This document shows, one piece after another, positions 16,219 to 24,152 of a stretch of DNA of 64,000 nucleotides. This stretch comes from Eubacterium barkeri. Its GTDB lineage: Bacteria; Bacillota; Clostridia; Eubacteriales; Eubacteriaceae. The stretch covers positions 216,340 through 280,339 of the forward strand of contig NZ_FNOU01000001.1 in the NCBI RefSeq assembly GCF_900107125.1, given 5' to 3'. Below the pieces are notes generated by a model. That model made no database searches, was not told the origin of the DNA, and worked only from the letters and a program-made list of their open reading frames with translations. The first letter of the stretch is position 1. Each line of letters starts with the position of its first letter. Both the position numbers and the translations under genes were made by a program.

Positions 16219-16716
16219 ATGCAACTATGGAAGAAAATGAAGAAGAACCGTAAAGGGTTCACCCTGGTAGAAATCATTGTGGTGCTGGTTATTCTGGCGA
16301 TTTTGGCGGCTTTTACGATTCCTGCGATGTTGGGGTTCGTGAATGATGCGAGAGCGAAGGCTGCAATTGCACAGGCTAGAGAGGTTTATGTTGCGGCACA
16401 GGCAGCTACGAGTGAAGTTTTAGCCGGAAAGGGCGAAACGAAACTTACGGATGATCATAAAGCATCAATTATAAAAAAGACAACAGCACAAGTATCTAGT
16501 GATTTGGCAGGGTTTACGATTAAAGATACAAATGTTATTGATGCAACGACATTACCGGCTAATGATTCAGTGACAAAACCGACTAATCCTAATGAGGCTG
16601 TCTTATATATTGATGGAAATACAAGCAAAGTTCTAGGTCTTACATTTAAGTCTGCTGGAACAAATTCTAAAGTTTTATATCTTAAAGGTGAAGAGGGAAC
16701 AGATGTTCTGGAGTAG
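16219..16716 (+). CDS. Type IV pilin (prepilin), first major-pilin candidate
   Basis: 165 aa. Start chosen at 16219 after AAAGGAG. Class III leader with cleavage site Gly13/Phe14 and Glu at +5 (GFTLVEIIVVLVILAILAAF), then the long amphipathic helix (NDARAKAAIAQAREVYVAAQAA). The variable C-terminal half (after about residue 75) is AT-rich, unlike the GC-rich 5' part. The first 60 residues are almost the same as those of the pilin at 38693. Processed by the prepilin peptidase at 23355. Expression should respond to c-di-GMP through the leader riboswitch. Confidence 0.9.
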   Translation: MQLWKKMKKNRKGFTLVEIIVVLVILAILAAFTIPAMLGFVNDARAKAAIAQAREVYVAAQAATSEVLAGKGETKLTDDHKASIIKKTTAQVSSDLAGFTIKDTNVIDATTLPANDSVTKPTNPNEAVLYIDGNTSKVLGLTFKSAGTNSKVLYLKGEEGTDVLE

Positions 16717-16769
16717 GATTCTATAGGATTAGTAAAAATTAATTCTTTTGTATAATTAGAAGTAGCTAA

Positions 16770-16796
16770 AAGAGTAACGTTTGTTGCTCTTTTTTC
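16770..16796 (+). terminator. Terminator after the pilin gene
   Basis: AGAGTAAC (16771-16778) pairs with GTTGCTCT (16783-16790) with one mismatch, then six T. It directly abuts the start of the next gene; read-through is probably needed for that gene unless TATAAT at 16751-16756 is a weak promoter. Confidence 0.7.
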
Positions 16797-16808
16797 ATGG
16801 AGAATGAA

Positions 16809-18065
16809 ATGGCAAAGAGAAGTAGTGTTTTGTTTTCGGAAAGTGTGGCTATAGTACTTTCCATCCTCCCCCTAATCACCATCCAACAACTCCCAGACCC
16901 CATCGTCCAACCCAAAATCTATGCAATCTTCTTCTGCGTTACGGCCAGTATCATCATCTTTTCACCGGGCATCATCACCTTTTTCGAGAGAAAGCCTCAG
17001 GCACCGGTGCCGGTGAAATGGGCGCTGTTGTATTTACTTCTGATCACCCTAACCCTGCAATTCTCCCAAAATATCTACCGCTCTCTCTACGGGGTGACTA
17101 CCCGCATGGAGGGGTACCTCGTGTTGGTGTTTTACATCCTGATGTTTCTTCTGGCGGCTTTCTTTTATCGTCCCCGGCCCTGGCATTTGAAATTATACCT
17201 CTGCGGGGCGGTGGTGATGGCCCTCCACGCCCTGTTGATTCGCTACGAAACCCTCCTCTTTGGCATTGACCCTAGGGCCACGGATTTATTGGTTCTTCAG
17301 TTTACAGGCTGTGGAAACCAAAATTTTTTAGGCTCTTATATGGCCCTGGCCCTTCCCGTGGCCCTCTGGGCAGCCTTTAGATCCGGGGGATTGGCTTACC
17401 CGGCGGCGGGGATGATTTATTTCGGTTTGTTGTCCAGCAATACAAGGGGGAGCTGGATTGGGGCCTGTGTGGTTTTTGGAATGATGGTGCTGTGCTATTG
17501 GCGTCAGCCCGGGTGCCGCCGACGCATCCTGATAATCTGTGGAATTTTTGTGGCCATTACCCTGGTGTATTTTACCACCAGTACCGGAGCCACGGACCGC
17601 TTTAAAAGCTTTGGATCTGTGAACTCCCGGGGGTTTATTTATTGGGTTACCGCCCAGCTCATTTTCATGCGCCCTGGTACGGGTTGGGGCATTGAAACCT
17701 TAGACTTCGCTATTTTTGACCATTTTCAGCAGCAGGTCATCGATTATTTTGGGTATTACGCCATCATTGACAAGGCCCATTGTGAAATTCTCCAGGTGGC
17801 CTTTTGCAGTGGCATTCCGGCGGCAGTGGCTTTTGTGGGGACCCAACTATCCACGGTAATCCGGGGGATTCGGCGCTTTGCCCTCTGGGGCCCCCAGGCT
17901 CCATTGCTCTTCGGTATTGGGGCTTATATGATTGCCGCTCTGTGGAATATCTCCGTGGTCAACGTGGCCCCCATCCTCTGGACCTTCTGCGGCATGCTGG
18001 TTTCCGTCACCCGTACTGTGGAGGAGGATCCGGACCCAGAGGCTTTTCTGATGACGCTCAGATGA
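16809..18065 (+). CDS. O-antigen ligase-like membrane protein, candidate pilin glycan ligase
   Basis: 418 aa. ATG at 16809 has GGAGA 5 nt upstream. About 10-12 hydrophobic segments. Wzy_C/PglL-type features: GNQNFLGSYMALALP (about residue 170), SSNTRGSWIG with the conserved Arg (about 216), and the large periplasmic loop with DKAHCEILQVAFCSGIP (about 320), where the His-x-Glu motif marks oligosaccharide transferases. Its position directly after a pilin gene suggests an O-oligosaccharyltransferase acting on pilin (PilO/TfpW type), but an O-antigen or teichoic-type ligase is equally possible. Composition shifts inside the gene, from C-rich at the 5' end to G-rich after about base 17,000. Confidence 0.72.
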   Translation: MAKRSSVLFSESVAIVLSILPLITIQQLPDPIVQPKIYAIFFCVTASIIIFSPGIITFFERKPQAPVPVKWALLYLLLITLTLQFSQNIYRSLYGVTTRMEGYLVLVFYILMFLLAAFFYRPRPWHLKLYLCGAVVMALHALLIRYETLLFGIDPRATDLLVLQFTGCGNQNFLGSYMALALPVALWAAFRSGGLAYPAAGMIYFGLLSSNTRGSWIGACVVFGMMVLCYWRQPGCRRRILIICGIFVAITLVYFTTSTGATDRFKSFGSVNSRGFIYWVTAQLIFMRPGTGWGIETLDFAIFDHFQQQVIDYFGYYAIIDKAHCEILQVAFCSGIPAAVAFVGTQLSTVIRGIRRFALWGPQAPLLFGIGAYMIAALWNISVVNVAPILWTFCGMLVSVTRTVEEDPDPEAFLMTLR

Positions 18066-18221
18066 GTTGTTACAAGGTTAGCCAGTTTATCCAAGACATC
18101 CGGAAGAGCCTGTTTTAAACGGCTTAAAGCCCACTCTCGAACATTCCCAACAGTATTTTCCTGGCCTATTACCTCTTTTCATGCTATCATAATCGTAACG
18201 AATATTAGGAGGAGGAGATTT

Positions 18222-19106
18222 ATGGAGCAGTTTTTTTTGAATCTCAGCATGTTAATCATCGAGTTTTTCATCTTTGCTGTGATTGGGTGGTGCATGGAGG
18301 TCATTTTAAAATACTTCCAGTATCATCGCTTTATTAACCGGGGGTTCCTCATCGGGCCCTATTGCCCGATTTATGGGGCTGGGGTGGTGGCAGTGACCCT
18401 GTTAGTCGGTGGAATGATTGGCCGGCACGGGACCATTGGGGAGACCTTCCTTGCCGGGTTTGTGATTTGCGGGATACTGGAGTACTTTACCAGCTGGTAC
18501 ATGGAAAAGGTGTTCCATGCCCGGTGGTGGGACTATAGTAAAAAGCCCATGAATTTAAATGGCCGGATATGGATTGGCAATCTGGTGCTCTTCGGGGTGG
18601 CCAGTGTGGGGATTATCTGGTTGATCGATCCCCTTTACTTTGGCTTGATGGCAGGGGTGTCACCCTTTGTGATTCAGCTGTTGGCTATAATCATTGTTGT
18701 GGTGATGTTAGGGGATTACGCTTACTCACACTTCTTAATGAATCTGGTGAAGCGGGAAATCGACAGCCAGGATGCGGATGATACTGAGGAAATCAGCCGC
18801 CAGGTCCACGCCATGCTTAAGGACAAGCAGCTTCTCCTTCGGCGGATTGAGGCCGCTTATCCCAATGCCCAGGCTCGTCCAAAGGATTTAATGGCAGCCC
18901 GGAAGGAAGCCAAGAAGGCTTATAGCTTTGCGGTGAAGCAGGTCCATCAGGTGGCGAAACCTTATGAACGTGCCATTAAAGAAGGCCAGGGAAGGGCGTC
19001 AACGGCTGTAGCCGATTTACGCCAGGCTCTGGAAGCGGCGAAGCAGAAAGAGGAAGCGGCCAAAGAAAAGCTCCATGATCTCGATGGTCGAATTTTTAAG
19101 GATTAA
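18222..19106 (+). CDS. Putative ABC-transporter type IV / CmpB-like membrane protein with C-terminal coiled coil
   Basis: 294 aa, AGGAGGAGG upstream. Five hydrophobic segments in the first 165 residues with the family motif FFIFAVIGWCMEVILKY, NRGFLIGPYCPIYG, and WDYSKKPMNLNGRIWIGN, which define the PF06541 (CmpB/DUF1113) family. The C-terminal 115 residues form a charged Ala/Lys/Glu-rich cytoplasmic coiled coil. Role unclear; the family is annotated as ABC-transporter permease-like but without a partner ATPase. Its own terminator follows. Confidence 0.78.
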   Translation: MEQFFLNLSMLIIEFFIFAVIGWCMEVILKYFQYHRFINRGFLIGPYCPIYGAGVVAVTLLVGGMIGRHGTIGETFLAGFVICGILEYFTSWYMEKVFHARWWDYSKKPMNLNGRIWIGNLVLFGVASVGIIWLIDPLYFGLMAGVSPFVIQLLAIIIVVVMLGDYAYSHFLMNLVKREIDSQDADDTEEISRQVHAMLKDKQLLLRRIEAAYPNAQARPKDLMAARKEAKKAYSFAVKQVHQVAKPYERAIKEGQGRASTAVADLRQALEAAKQKEEAAKEKLHDLDGRIFKD

Positions 19107-19116
19107 TCCAATGGCC

Positions 19117-19148
19117 AAAGCGTACTGACGGACTCAGTGCGCTTTTTT
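19117..19148 (+). terminator. Terminator after the CmpB-like gene
   Basis: AAAGCGTACTGA (19117-19128) with TCAGTGCGCTTT (19134-19145), followed by TTT. Confidence 0.82.
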
Positions 19149-19208
19149 AAATGGATGGAGACAGCAATTTTCTTTAAGAAACAGTTTAGGAAAGGACAAG
19201 AAATTACA

Positions 19209-19237
19209 TTGTGATTAAATTGAAAACGTGTTAAAAT
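19209..19237 (+). promoter_or_regulatory. Promoter of the oxaloacetate decarboxylase operon
   Basis: TTGTGA (19209-19214), 17-bp spacer, TAAAAT (19232-19237). Confidence 0.5.
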
Positions 19238-19297
19238 AGTAACGATCTTCGTTTTTAAAGCGACAGATATTATTTTGTTGAGAAGGGGGAATTTGTT

Positions 19298-19690
19298 GTG
19301 TCGAATACCTTTGTGGTATTAATGGGAATTGGCACCGTTTTTGTTGGTCTGATCTGCATCGTGTTTTTATGTACGGCCATGAGTGCGGTGATCCGGGCCC
19401 TTGAAGGAAAAGGCCGGAAGACTGGGGCACCAGCAGGGGCTGTGGCTGCACCGGGCCCAGTGGCTCCGATTCCAAAACGGGGGGAGCTGGTGGCGGCCAT
19501 CTCTGCCGCCCTGGCCGAGGAGCTGGGGATGGATATCCCAGGCTTTCGCATTGTTTCGTTAAAGCGTCTGTCACCGGGTGGGGATCCGCCCCGGGGAGAG
19601 CTGGTGGCGGCTATTTCTGCTGCTCTGGCAGAGGAAATAGGAACGGATGTTTCCGGACTTCGGATTACATCCCTTGAAAAAGTATCGTAG
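19298..19690 (+). CDS. oadG: Sodium pump decarboxylase gamma subunit (OadG family) with duplicated C-terminal motif
   Basis: 130 aa, GTG start at 19298 after AAGGGGGA. One transmembrane helix (about residues 7-30), an Ala/Pro linker, then two near-identical copies of about 31 residues (RGELVAAISAALAEE...G/DxxGxRIxSL) at 61-92 and 99-130. OadG anchors and stabilises the alpha-beta complex. Most homologues carry a single such segment, so the duplication is local. First gene of the unit OadG, biotin carrier, OadB, OadA. Confidence 0.82.
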   Translation: MSNTFVVLMGIGTVFVGLICIVFLCTAMSAVIRALEGKGRKTGAPAGAVAAPGPVAPIPKRGELVAAISAALAEELGMDIPGFRIVSLKRLSPGGDPPRGELVAAISAALAEEIGTDVSGLRITSLEKVS

Positions 19691-19717
19691 TAGAATAAGA
19701 AGAAGGAGCGTAATAAT

Positions 19718-20077
19718 ATGAAAAAGTATCGCGTAGTGGTCAATGGAACAGAGTATGAAGTGGGTGTGGAATTACTGGGGGAAGACGAGGTAGCGGCTCC
19801 AGCTCCCGTGAAGCCTGAGGCTTCTGCTCCGGCTCCGGCAGTGCCGGCGGCAGCTTCTGGTGATGGGGAAGTGGTAAAAAGCCCCATGCCCGGGACCATC
19901 CTTTCAGTGAAGGTGGCCGATGGAACGGCCGTGACCAAGGGCCAGGTGCTGATGGTGTTAGAGGCCATGAAGATGGAAAACGAAATTGTCGCTCCGGTGG
20001 CGGGTGTGGTGAATGGCCTGAGTGTCGTCGAGGGGGCTGCTGTGGAGTCTGGCGCAAAGCTTTGTGTGATTGCGTAA
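19718..20077 (+). CDS. Biotin carboxyl carrier protein of the sodium-pumping decarboxylase
   Basis: 119 aa, AAGGAG upstream. N-terminal KKYRVVVNGTEYEV strand pair, a flexible Ala/Pro/Glu linker (27-48), then a biotinyl domain with VLEAMKMENE, where Lys85 carries the biotin. It shuttles CO2 from the alpha-subunit carboxyltransferase to the membrane beta subunit. The carrier is separate here rather than fused to OadA. The BirA ligase at 44142 would modify it. Could equally serve a glutaconyl- or methylmalonyl-CoA decarboxylase, but the alpha subunit argues for oxaloacetate. Confidence 0.9.
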   Translation: MKKYRVVVNGTEYEVGVELLGEDEVAAPAPVKPEASAPAPAVPAAASGDGEVVKSPMPGTILSVKVADGTAVTKGQVLMVLEAMKMENEIVAPVAGVVNGLSVVEGAAVESGAKLCVIA

Positions 20078-20098
20078 TGGGCGTCAGAGGGTAAACCG

Positions 20099-21295
20099 AT
20101 GGATGCCATTGTGAATTTTATAAACCAGACGGGCTTTGCTCTTTTGGTGGCGGATTGGAAGAACCTGATTATGTTGGGGGTGGCCTGCCTGCTGGCCTGG
20201 CTGGCCATCGTGAAAAAGTACGAGCCCCTTCTGCTGCTCCCCATTGCCTTTGGGGTACTGCTGTCCAATCTTCCCGGAGGTAATCTGTTCCACGAAGAGC
20301 TTTTTGCCGGGGGACATATTGATTGGGCGGCCTTTGGGGGAGCGGTTTCCCAGACTACTGGGGAATCGGTCAGTGTGGGACTCATTGATATTTTATACCT
20401 GGGGGTGAAGCTGGGGATTTACCCGTGCCTGATCTTCGTGGGGGTGGGGGCCATGACGGATTTTGGCCCCCTCATTGCCAACCCCAAGAGCCTGCTCCTG
20501 GGGGCTGCCGCCCAAATCGGCATTTTCATCACCTACTTAGGGTGTGCCCTTTCCGGGATGTTTAACCAGGCCCAGGCTGGTGCCATTGGGATTATTGGCG
20601 GGGCGGACGGACCCACGGCAATCTTTGTAGCCACCCGGTTGGCCCCGGAGCTTTTGGGGCCCATTGCCATTGCGGCTTACTGCTATATGGCTCTGGTTCC
20701 GGTGATCCAGCCTCCCATTATGCGGGCCCTGACGACGGAGAAGGAACGAAAGATTCGGATGGAGGAGCTGCGGCCGGTGAGTAAAACCGAGAAGATTGTT
20801 TTTCCCTTCGTAGTAACCATTTTTGTAGCGCTGCTGGTTCCTTCAGCGGCGCCTCTGATCGGCTGTCTGATGTTGGGAAATCTGCTCCAGGTCAGTGGGG
20901 TGGTGGACCGTTTAGCCAAAACGGTCCAGAACGAGCTGATGAATATTGTGGTTATTTTTCTGGGAATTTCTGTGGGGGCGACGGCTACGGCAGAAACCTT
21001 CTTAAAGCCCCAGACCCTGGCCATTGTGGCCATGGGTGTGCTGGCCTTTGGCCTGGGGACGGCTGGCGGGGTGCTGCTGGCTAAGTTTATGAATCTTTTC
21101 CTCAAGAAGAAGATTAACCCCTTAATCGGTTCTGCCGGGGTGTCAGCGGTGCCTATGGCGGCCCGGGTTTCCCAGGCTGAGGGCCAGAAGGCCGACCCGG
21201 GGAACTTCCTGCTGATGCACGCCATGGGCCCCAATGTGGCCGGTGTCATTGGCTCGGCCATTGCCGCGGGGGTACTGATGGCAGTGCTCTCATAG
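20099..21295 (+). CDS. oadB: Na+-translocating decarboxylase, beta subunit
   Basis: 398 aa polytopic membrane protein, about 9-11 helices. Hallmarks are [23 protein letters not shown] (about residues 120-142), the [13 protein letters not shown] loop with the sodium- and proton-binding Asp, and [15 protein letters not shown] near the C-terminus. Couples decarboxylation of carboxybiotin to Na+ export. Lies between the biotin carrier and alpha-subunit genes. Confidence 0.93.
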   Translation: MDAIVNFINQTGFALLVADWKNLIMLGVACLLAWLAIVKKYEPLLLLPIAFGVLLSNLPGGNLFHEELFAGGHIDWAAFGGAVSQTTGESVSVGLIDILYLGVKLGIYPCLIFVGVGAMTDFGPLIANPKSLLLGAAAQIGIFITYLGCALSGMFNQAQAGAIGIIGGADGPTAIFVATRLAPELLGPIAIAAYCYMALVPVIQPPIMRALTTEKERKIRMEELRPVSKTEKIVFPFVVTIFVALLVPSAAPLIGCLMLGNLLQVSGVVDRLAKTVQNELMNIVVIFLGISVGATATAETFLKPQTLAIVAMGVLAFGLGTAGGVLLAKFMNLFLKKKINPLIGSAGVSAVPMAARVSQAEGQKADPGNFLLMHAMGPNVAGVIGSAIAAGVLMAVLS

Positions 21296-21314
21296 GGTTT
21301 AAGAGTAAGGAGAT

Positions 21315-22751
21315 ATGATGGGTTTAAAAATAACAGATACCATCCTTCGGGATGCACATCAAAGCCAGGCGGCTACCCGTATGCGCATTGAGGATATGCT
21401 GCCGGCCTGTGAAATACTGGATGAAATTGGCTATTGGTCTTTGGAATGCTGGGGTGGGGCGACCTTTGATGCCTGTATGCGCTTTTTAGACGAAGATCCC
21501 TGGGAGCGACTGCGCACCCTCAGGGCTCATCTGCCTAAAACCAAGCTGCAAATGCTCCTTCGTGGGCAGAATGTGCTGGGCTATCGCCATTATGCTGACG
21601 ATGTGGTGGAGGCCTTTGTGGCGAAGTCCATCGAAAACGGCATCGATGTGATCCGGATCTTCGACGCCCTTAACGATACCCGGAACATGGAAACGGCCAT
21701 TATGGCCACTAAGAAATACGGCGGTTGGTGTGAGCCGGCCCTTAGCTATACGCTGAGCCCGGTGCACAGTGAGGATTACTTTGTGAAGGTGGCCCGGGAG
21801 CTGGAACAGATGGGGGCAGATTCCATTTGTATTAAGGACATGGCCAACCTGCTGCTGCCCTATGAGGCTGCCAGCCTGGTGAAGCGTCTGAAACGCCAGG
21901 TGCGGGTACCCATCCATCTCCACACCCACAATACCACGGGAACCGGGGATATGACCTATCTGATGGCTGCCCAGGCCGGGGTGGATATTGTGGATTGCGC
22001 CCTGAGCCCTATGGGCAATGGGACCGCTCAGCCGGCTACGGAATCCCTGGTGGCCACCCTGAAGGGAACGCCCCTGGACACGGGCCTGGATTTAGAGTTG
22101 CTCTCCAAGGCGGCGGAGCATTTCCGAAAGGTGGCTGCCCGGCTGACGGCAGAGGGGGATATTAACCCCAAGGTCCTCCATGTGGATACCAATACTCTGC
22201 TGTACCAGGTTCCGGGGGGAATGCTGTCCAACTTGATCTCCCAGCTCAAGGAAGCCGGGGCTGAGGATAAATATTACGATGTTCTGGAGGAAATTCCGGT
22301 GGTGCGGAAGGACTTTGGCTATCCGCCCCTGGTCACCCCCACCAGCCAGATTGTGGGGAGCCAGGCGGTAATGAATGTACTGGCTGGGCGGTATAAACTG
22401 TTCACCAAGGAATCCAAGGGACTGCTGGCTGGAGAGTACGGCCGGGTTCCGGGGACGGTGAATGAGGAAGTCCGAAAAATGGCCATTGGGGATGCCCCGG
22501 TCATCACTGGACGGCCTGCAGATGATATTCCCCCGGAAATGGATAAGCTCCGGGAGGAAACAAAGGGAATCGCCGGGAGCGAGGAGGATGTGCTAAGCTG
22601 TGCATTGTTCCCCCAGGTGGCACCCAAGTTCTTTGAGCGCCGGGCTGCCAAGGCGGCCGGAATCACGCCGGGTGCGAAACCAAAACCGGTGGAAGCCACG
22701 GCGAAAGAAGATGGTGTACGGGTGTTGGTGGTAGAAGATTTGGGGGCTTAA
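21315..22751 (+). CDS. oadA: Oxaloacetate decarboxylase, alpha subunit (carboxyltransferase)
   Basis: 478 aa, AAGGAG upstream. TIM-barrel carboxyltransferase: DTILRDAHQSQAATRM (metal-binding Asp), the CIKDMANLLLPYEA segment with the catalytic Lys, and the metal ligands in PIHLHTHNTTG. A PYC_OADA conserved domain follows (about 290-440). It ends without the usual fused biotinyl domain, which is the separate protein at 19718. Transfers the carboxyl of oxaloacetate to biotin, giving pyruvate. Pyruvate carboxylase subunit B is the close alternative; the OadB gene next door decides for the decarboxylase. Confidence 0.92.
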   Translation: MMGLKITDTILRDAHQSQAATRMRIEDMLPACEILDEIGYWSLECWGGATFDACMRFLDEDPWERLRTLRAHLPKTKLQMLLRGQNVLGYRHYADDVVEAFVAKSIENGIDVIRIFDALNDTRNMETAIMATKKYGGWCEPALSYTLSPVHSEDYFVKVARELEQMGADSICIKDMANLLLPYEAASLVKRLKRQVRVPIHLHTHNTTGTGDMTYLMAAQAGVDIVDCALSPMGNGTAQPATESLVATLKGTPLDTGLDLELLSKAAEHFRKVAARLTAEGDINPKVLHVDTNTLLYQVPGGMLSNLISQLKEAGAEDKYYDVLEEIPVVRKDFGYPPLVTPTSQIVGSQAVMNVLAGRYKLFTKESKGLLAGEYGRVPGTVNEEVRKMAIGDAPVITGRPADDIPPEMDKLREETKGIAGSEEDVLSCALFPQVAPKFFERRAAKAAGITPGAKPKPVEATAKEDGVRVLVVEDLGA

Positions 22752-22763
22752 AACCCTGGGATG

Positions 22764-22792
22764 TAAAGAGGCTCATTGGAGTCTCTTTTTTT
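22764..22792 (+). terminator. Terminator of the decarboxylase operon
   Basis: AAAGAG-GCTC, loop ATTG, GAGT-CTCTTT plus T run. Confidence 0.82.
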
Positions 22793-22813
22793 GAAGAAAT
22801 CATTAAGAAAAAC

Positions 22814-22842
22814 TGAAGAAAAGTATTTTGCTGTGCTATAAT
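22814..22842 (+). promoter_or_regulatory. Promoter of the main pilus operon
   Basis: A strong extended -10, TGC-TATAAT (22834-22842), with a weak -35 TGAAGA (22814-22819) at 17 bp. No riboswitch was seen in this short leader. Confidence 0.6.
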
Positions 22843-22883
22843 ATGTGTATCGGATCGGTTAAGGCTAAAGACGAGGTGCTGAC

Positions 22884-23345
22884 GTGGATGATTTAAAGGA
22901 TGTCAAAAGAATCCTCCGGGATCAGCGGGGGTATAATATGGTGGAACTCATTGCTGTCATTGTCGTGGTGGCCCTGGTGGCCGCTTTGATTATTCCAGGG
23001 ATGGTGGGCATGATTGACGAGGCGAGAAAGCAGGCCGATGTCACCACGGCCCGGTCGATTTATATTGCGGCCCAGGCCCAGGCCACCCAGAACATGGCGG
23101 CAGCTACACCGGAAGCACCCTACGAAATCCCAACGGCCAAGGATCTGGAAAAATATCTGGAAAGCGATGGGCTTTATGCTGGAATCACCACCCTGACCAT
23201 TTACGATGCAGGACGGGATGGGACCATTGATGCCATTTCCTTTAAAAAGGATGGCAATACCATTCGGCTGGATGCCGGGGATACGGTGCGTATCAATGGC
23301 AAAGACCAGCCACTGACGACTGTAGAGGGGTATCTCAATCAATAG
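22884..23345 (+). CDS. Type IV pilin-like protein (pseudopilin)
   Basis: 153 aa, GTG start at 22884 with GAGGTG upstream. Prepilin leader ending at Gly16, then YNMVELIAVIVVVALVAALII with Glu at +5. The helix continues as DEARKQADVTTARSIYIAAQAQ. A small C-terminal head with a calcium-loop-like DAGRDGTID stretch, reminiscent of GspG-type pseudopilins. First gene of the block pilin-PilD-PilC-PilMN-PilO; it ends 9 bp before pilD. Confidence 0.85.
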   Translation: MDDLKDVKRILRDQRGYNMVELIAVIVVVALVAALIIPGMVGMIDEARKQADVTTARSIYIAAQAQATQNMAAATPEAPYEIPTAKDLEKYLESDGLYAGITTLTIYDAGRDGTIDAISFKKDGNTIRLDAGDTVRINGKDQPLTTVEGYLNQ

Positions 23346-23354
23346 GAGGACAGC

Positions 23355-24122
23355 ATGAGCGTTGAGCTGGCATATTTTGTGATTTATGGTTTCATCTTTA
23401 TTGTAGGCTGCTGTATTGGAAGCTTTCTCAATGTGGTCATCTATCGGGTACCGGCAGAGATTTCCATTGCCAGGGGCCGTTCCTTTTGCCCCCGGTGTAA
23501 GGCACCCATTGCCGCTAAGGATAATATTCCCTTAATCAGCTGGCTGTGGCTTCGGGGGAAATGTCGTCATTGCGGCGGTGCCATTCCCATCCGGTACTTT
23601 CTGGTGGAGCTTGCCGGGGGGATCGCTGCGGTATGGGTTGCCGTCCATTATCGGCTGGGTTGGCTGAGTCTGACAGGCTTTGCCATTACCGCCATCCTCA
23701 TCACCATTGCAGTCATTGACTGGGATGAGATGATTATTCCCAATGGACTGGTCATTGCATTGGCCATTCCCGTTATGATTGGCTTTTTCCTCTATCCCAC
23801 GCCGGATTTGGTTTCCCGGCTCGTGGGGATTGCCCTTGGGGCTCTGCCCCTCTTAACGTTGACGCTTGCCATGGGGGCCTTTGGCATGGGGGATGTTAAG
23901 TTAATGGCTGTGGCAGGCTTCCTTTTGGGATGGCAGGGAACGCTGCTGGCCCTTTTCCTGGGGATCCTCTTTGGTGGGGGCGTAGGGGTGGTAAAACTCC
24001 TTCGTAAAACCGGGGAAAAGGAAATGGCCTTTGGCCCCTATCTGTGCATGGGGATTTTTATCGCCATGCTCTACAGCAGTGATATTATCGGATTATATTT
24101 ATCGGCCTTCGGGCTGGGTTAA
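23355..24122 (+). CDS. pilD: Prepilin leader peptidase / N-methyltransferase
   Basis: 255 aa, AGGAGG upstream. Seven to eight membrane helices. GSFLNVVIYRVP at the N-terminus, a zinc-type tetracysteine region (CPRC and CRHC at about 48-78) in the cytoplasmic methyltransferase domain, and the two catalytic aspartates in IDWDEMIIPN and GMGDVKLM. Cleaves the Gly/Phe bond of all the prepilins encoded in this window. Confidence 0.95.
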   Translation: MSVELAYFVIYGFIFIVGCCIGSFLNVVIYRVPAEISIARGRSFCPRCKAPIAAKDNIPLISWLWLRGKCRHCGGAIPIRYFLVELAGGIAAVWVAVHYRLGWLSLTGFAITAILITIAVIDWDEMIIPNGLVIALAIPVMIGFFLYPTPDLVSRLVGIALGALPLLTLTLAMGAFGMGDVKLMAVAGFLLGWQGTLLALFLGILFGGGVGVVKLLRKTGEKEMAFGPYLCMGIFIAMLYSSDIIGLYLSAFGLG

Positions 24123-24152
24123 TGGCAATGAAATTCCAGAGAGGTTGCGGTT

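Noticed and set aside
19270..20385. Long minus-strand open frame (371 codons) across the decarboxylase genes
   Set aside because: Antisense to oadG, the biotin carrier and the start of oadB; low-complexity Ser/Thr/Pro/Ala translation typical of a shadow frame.
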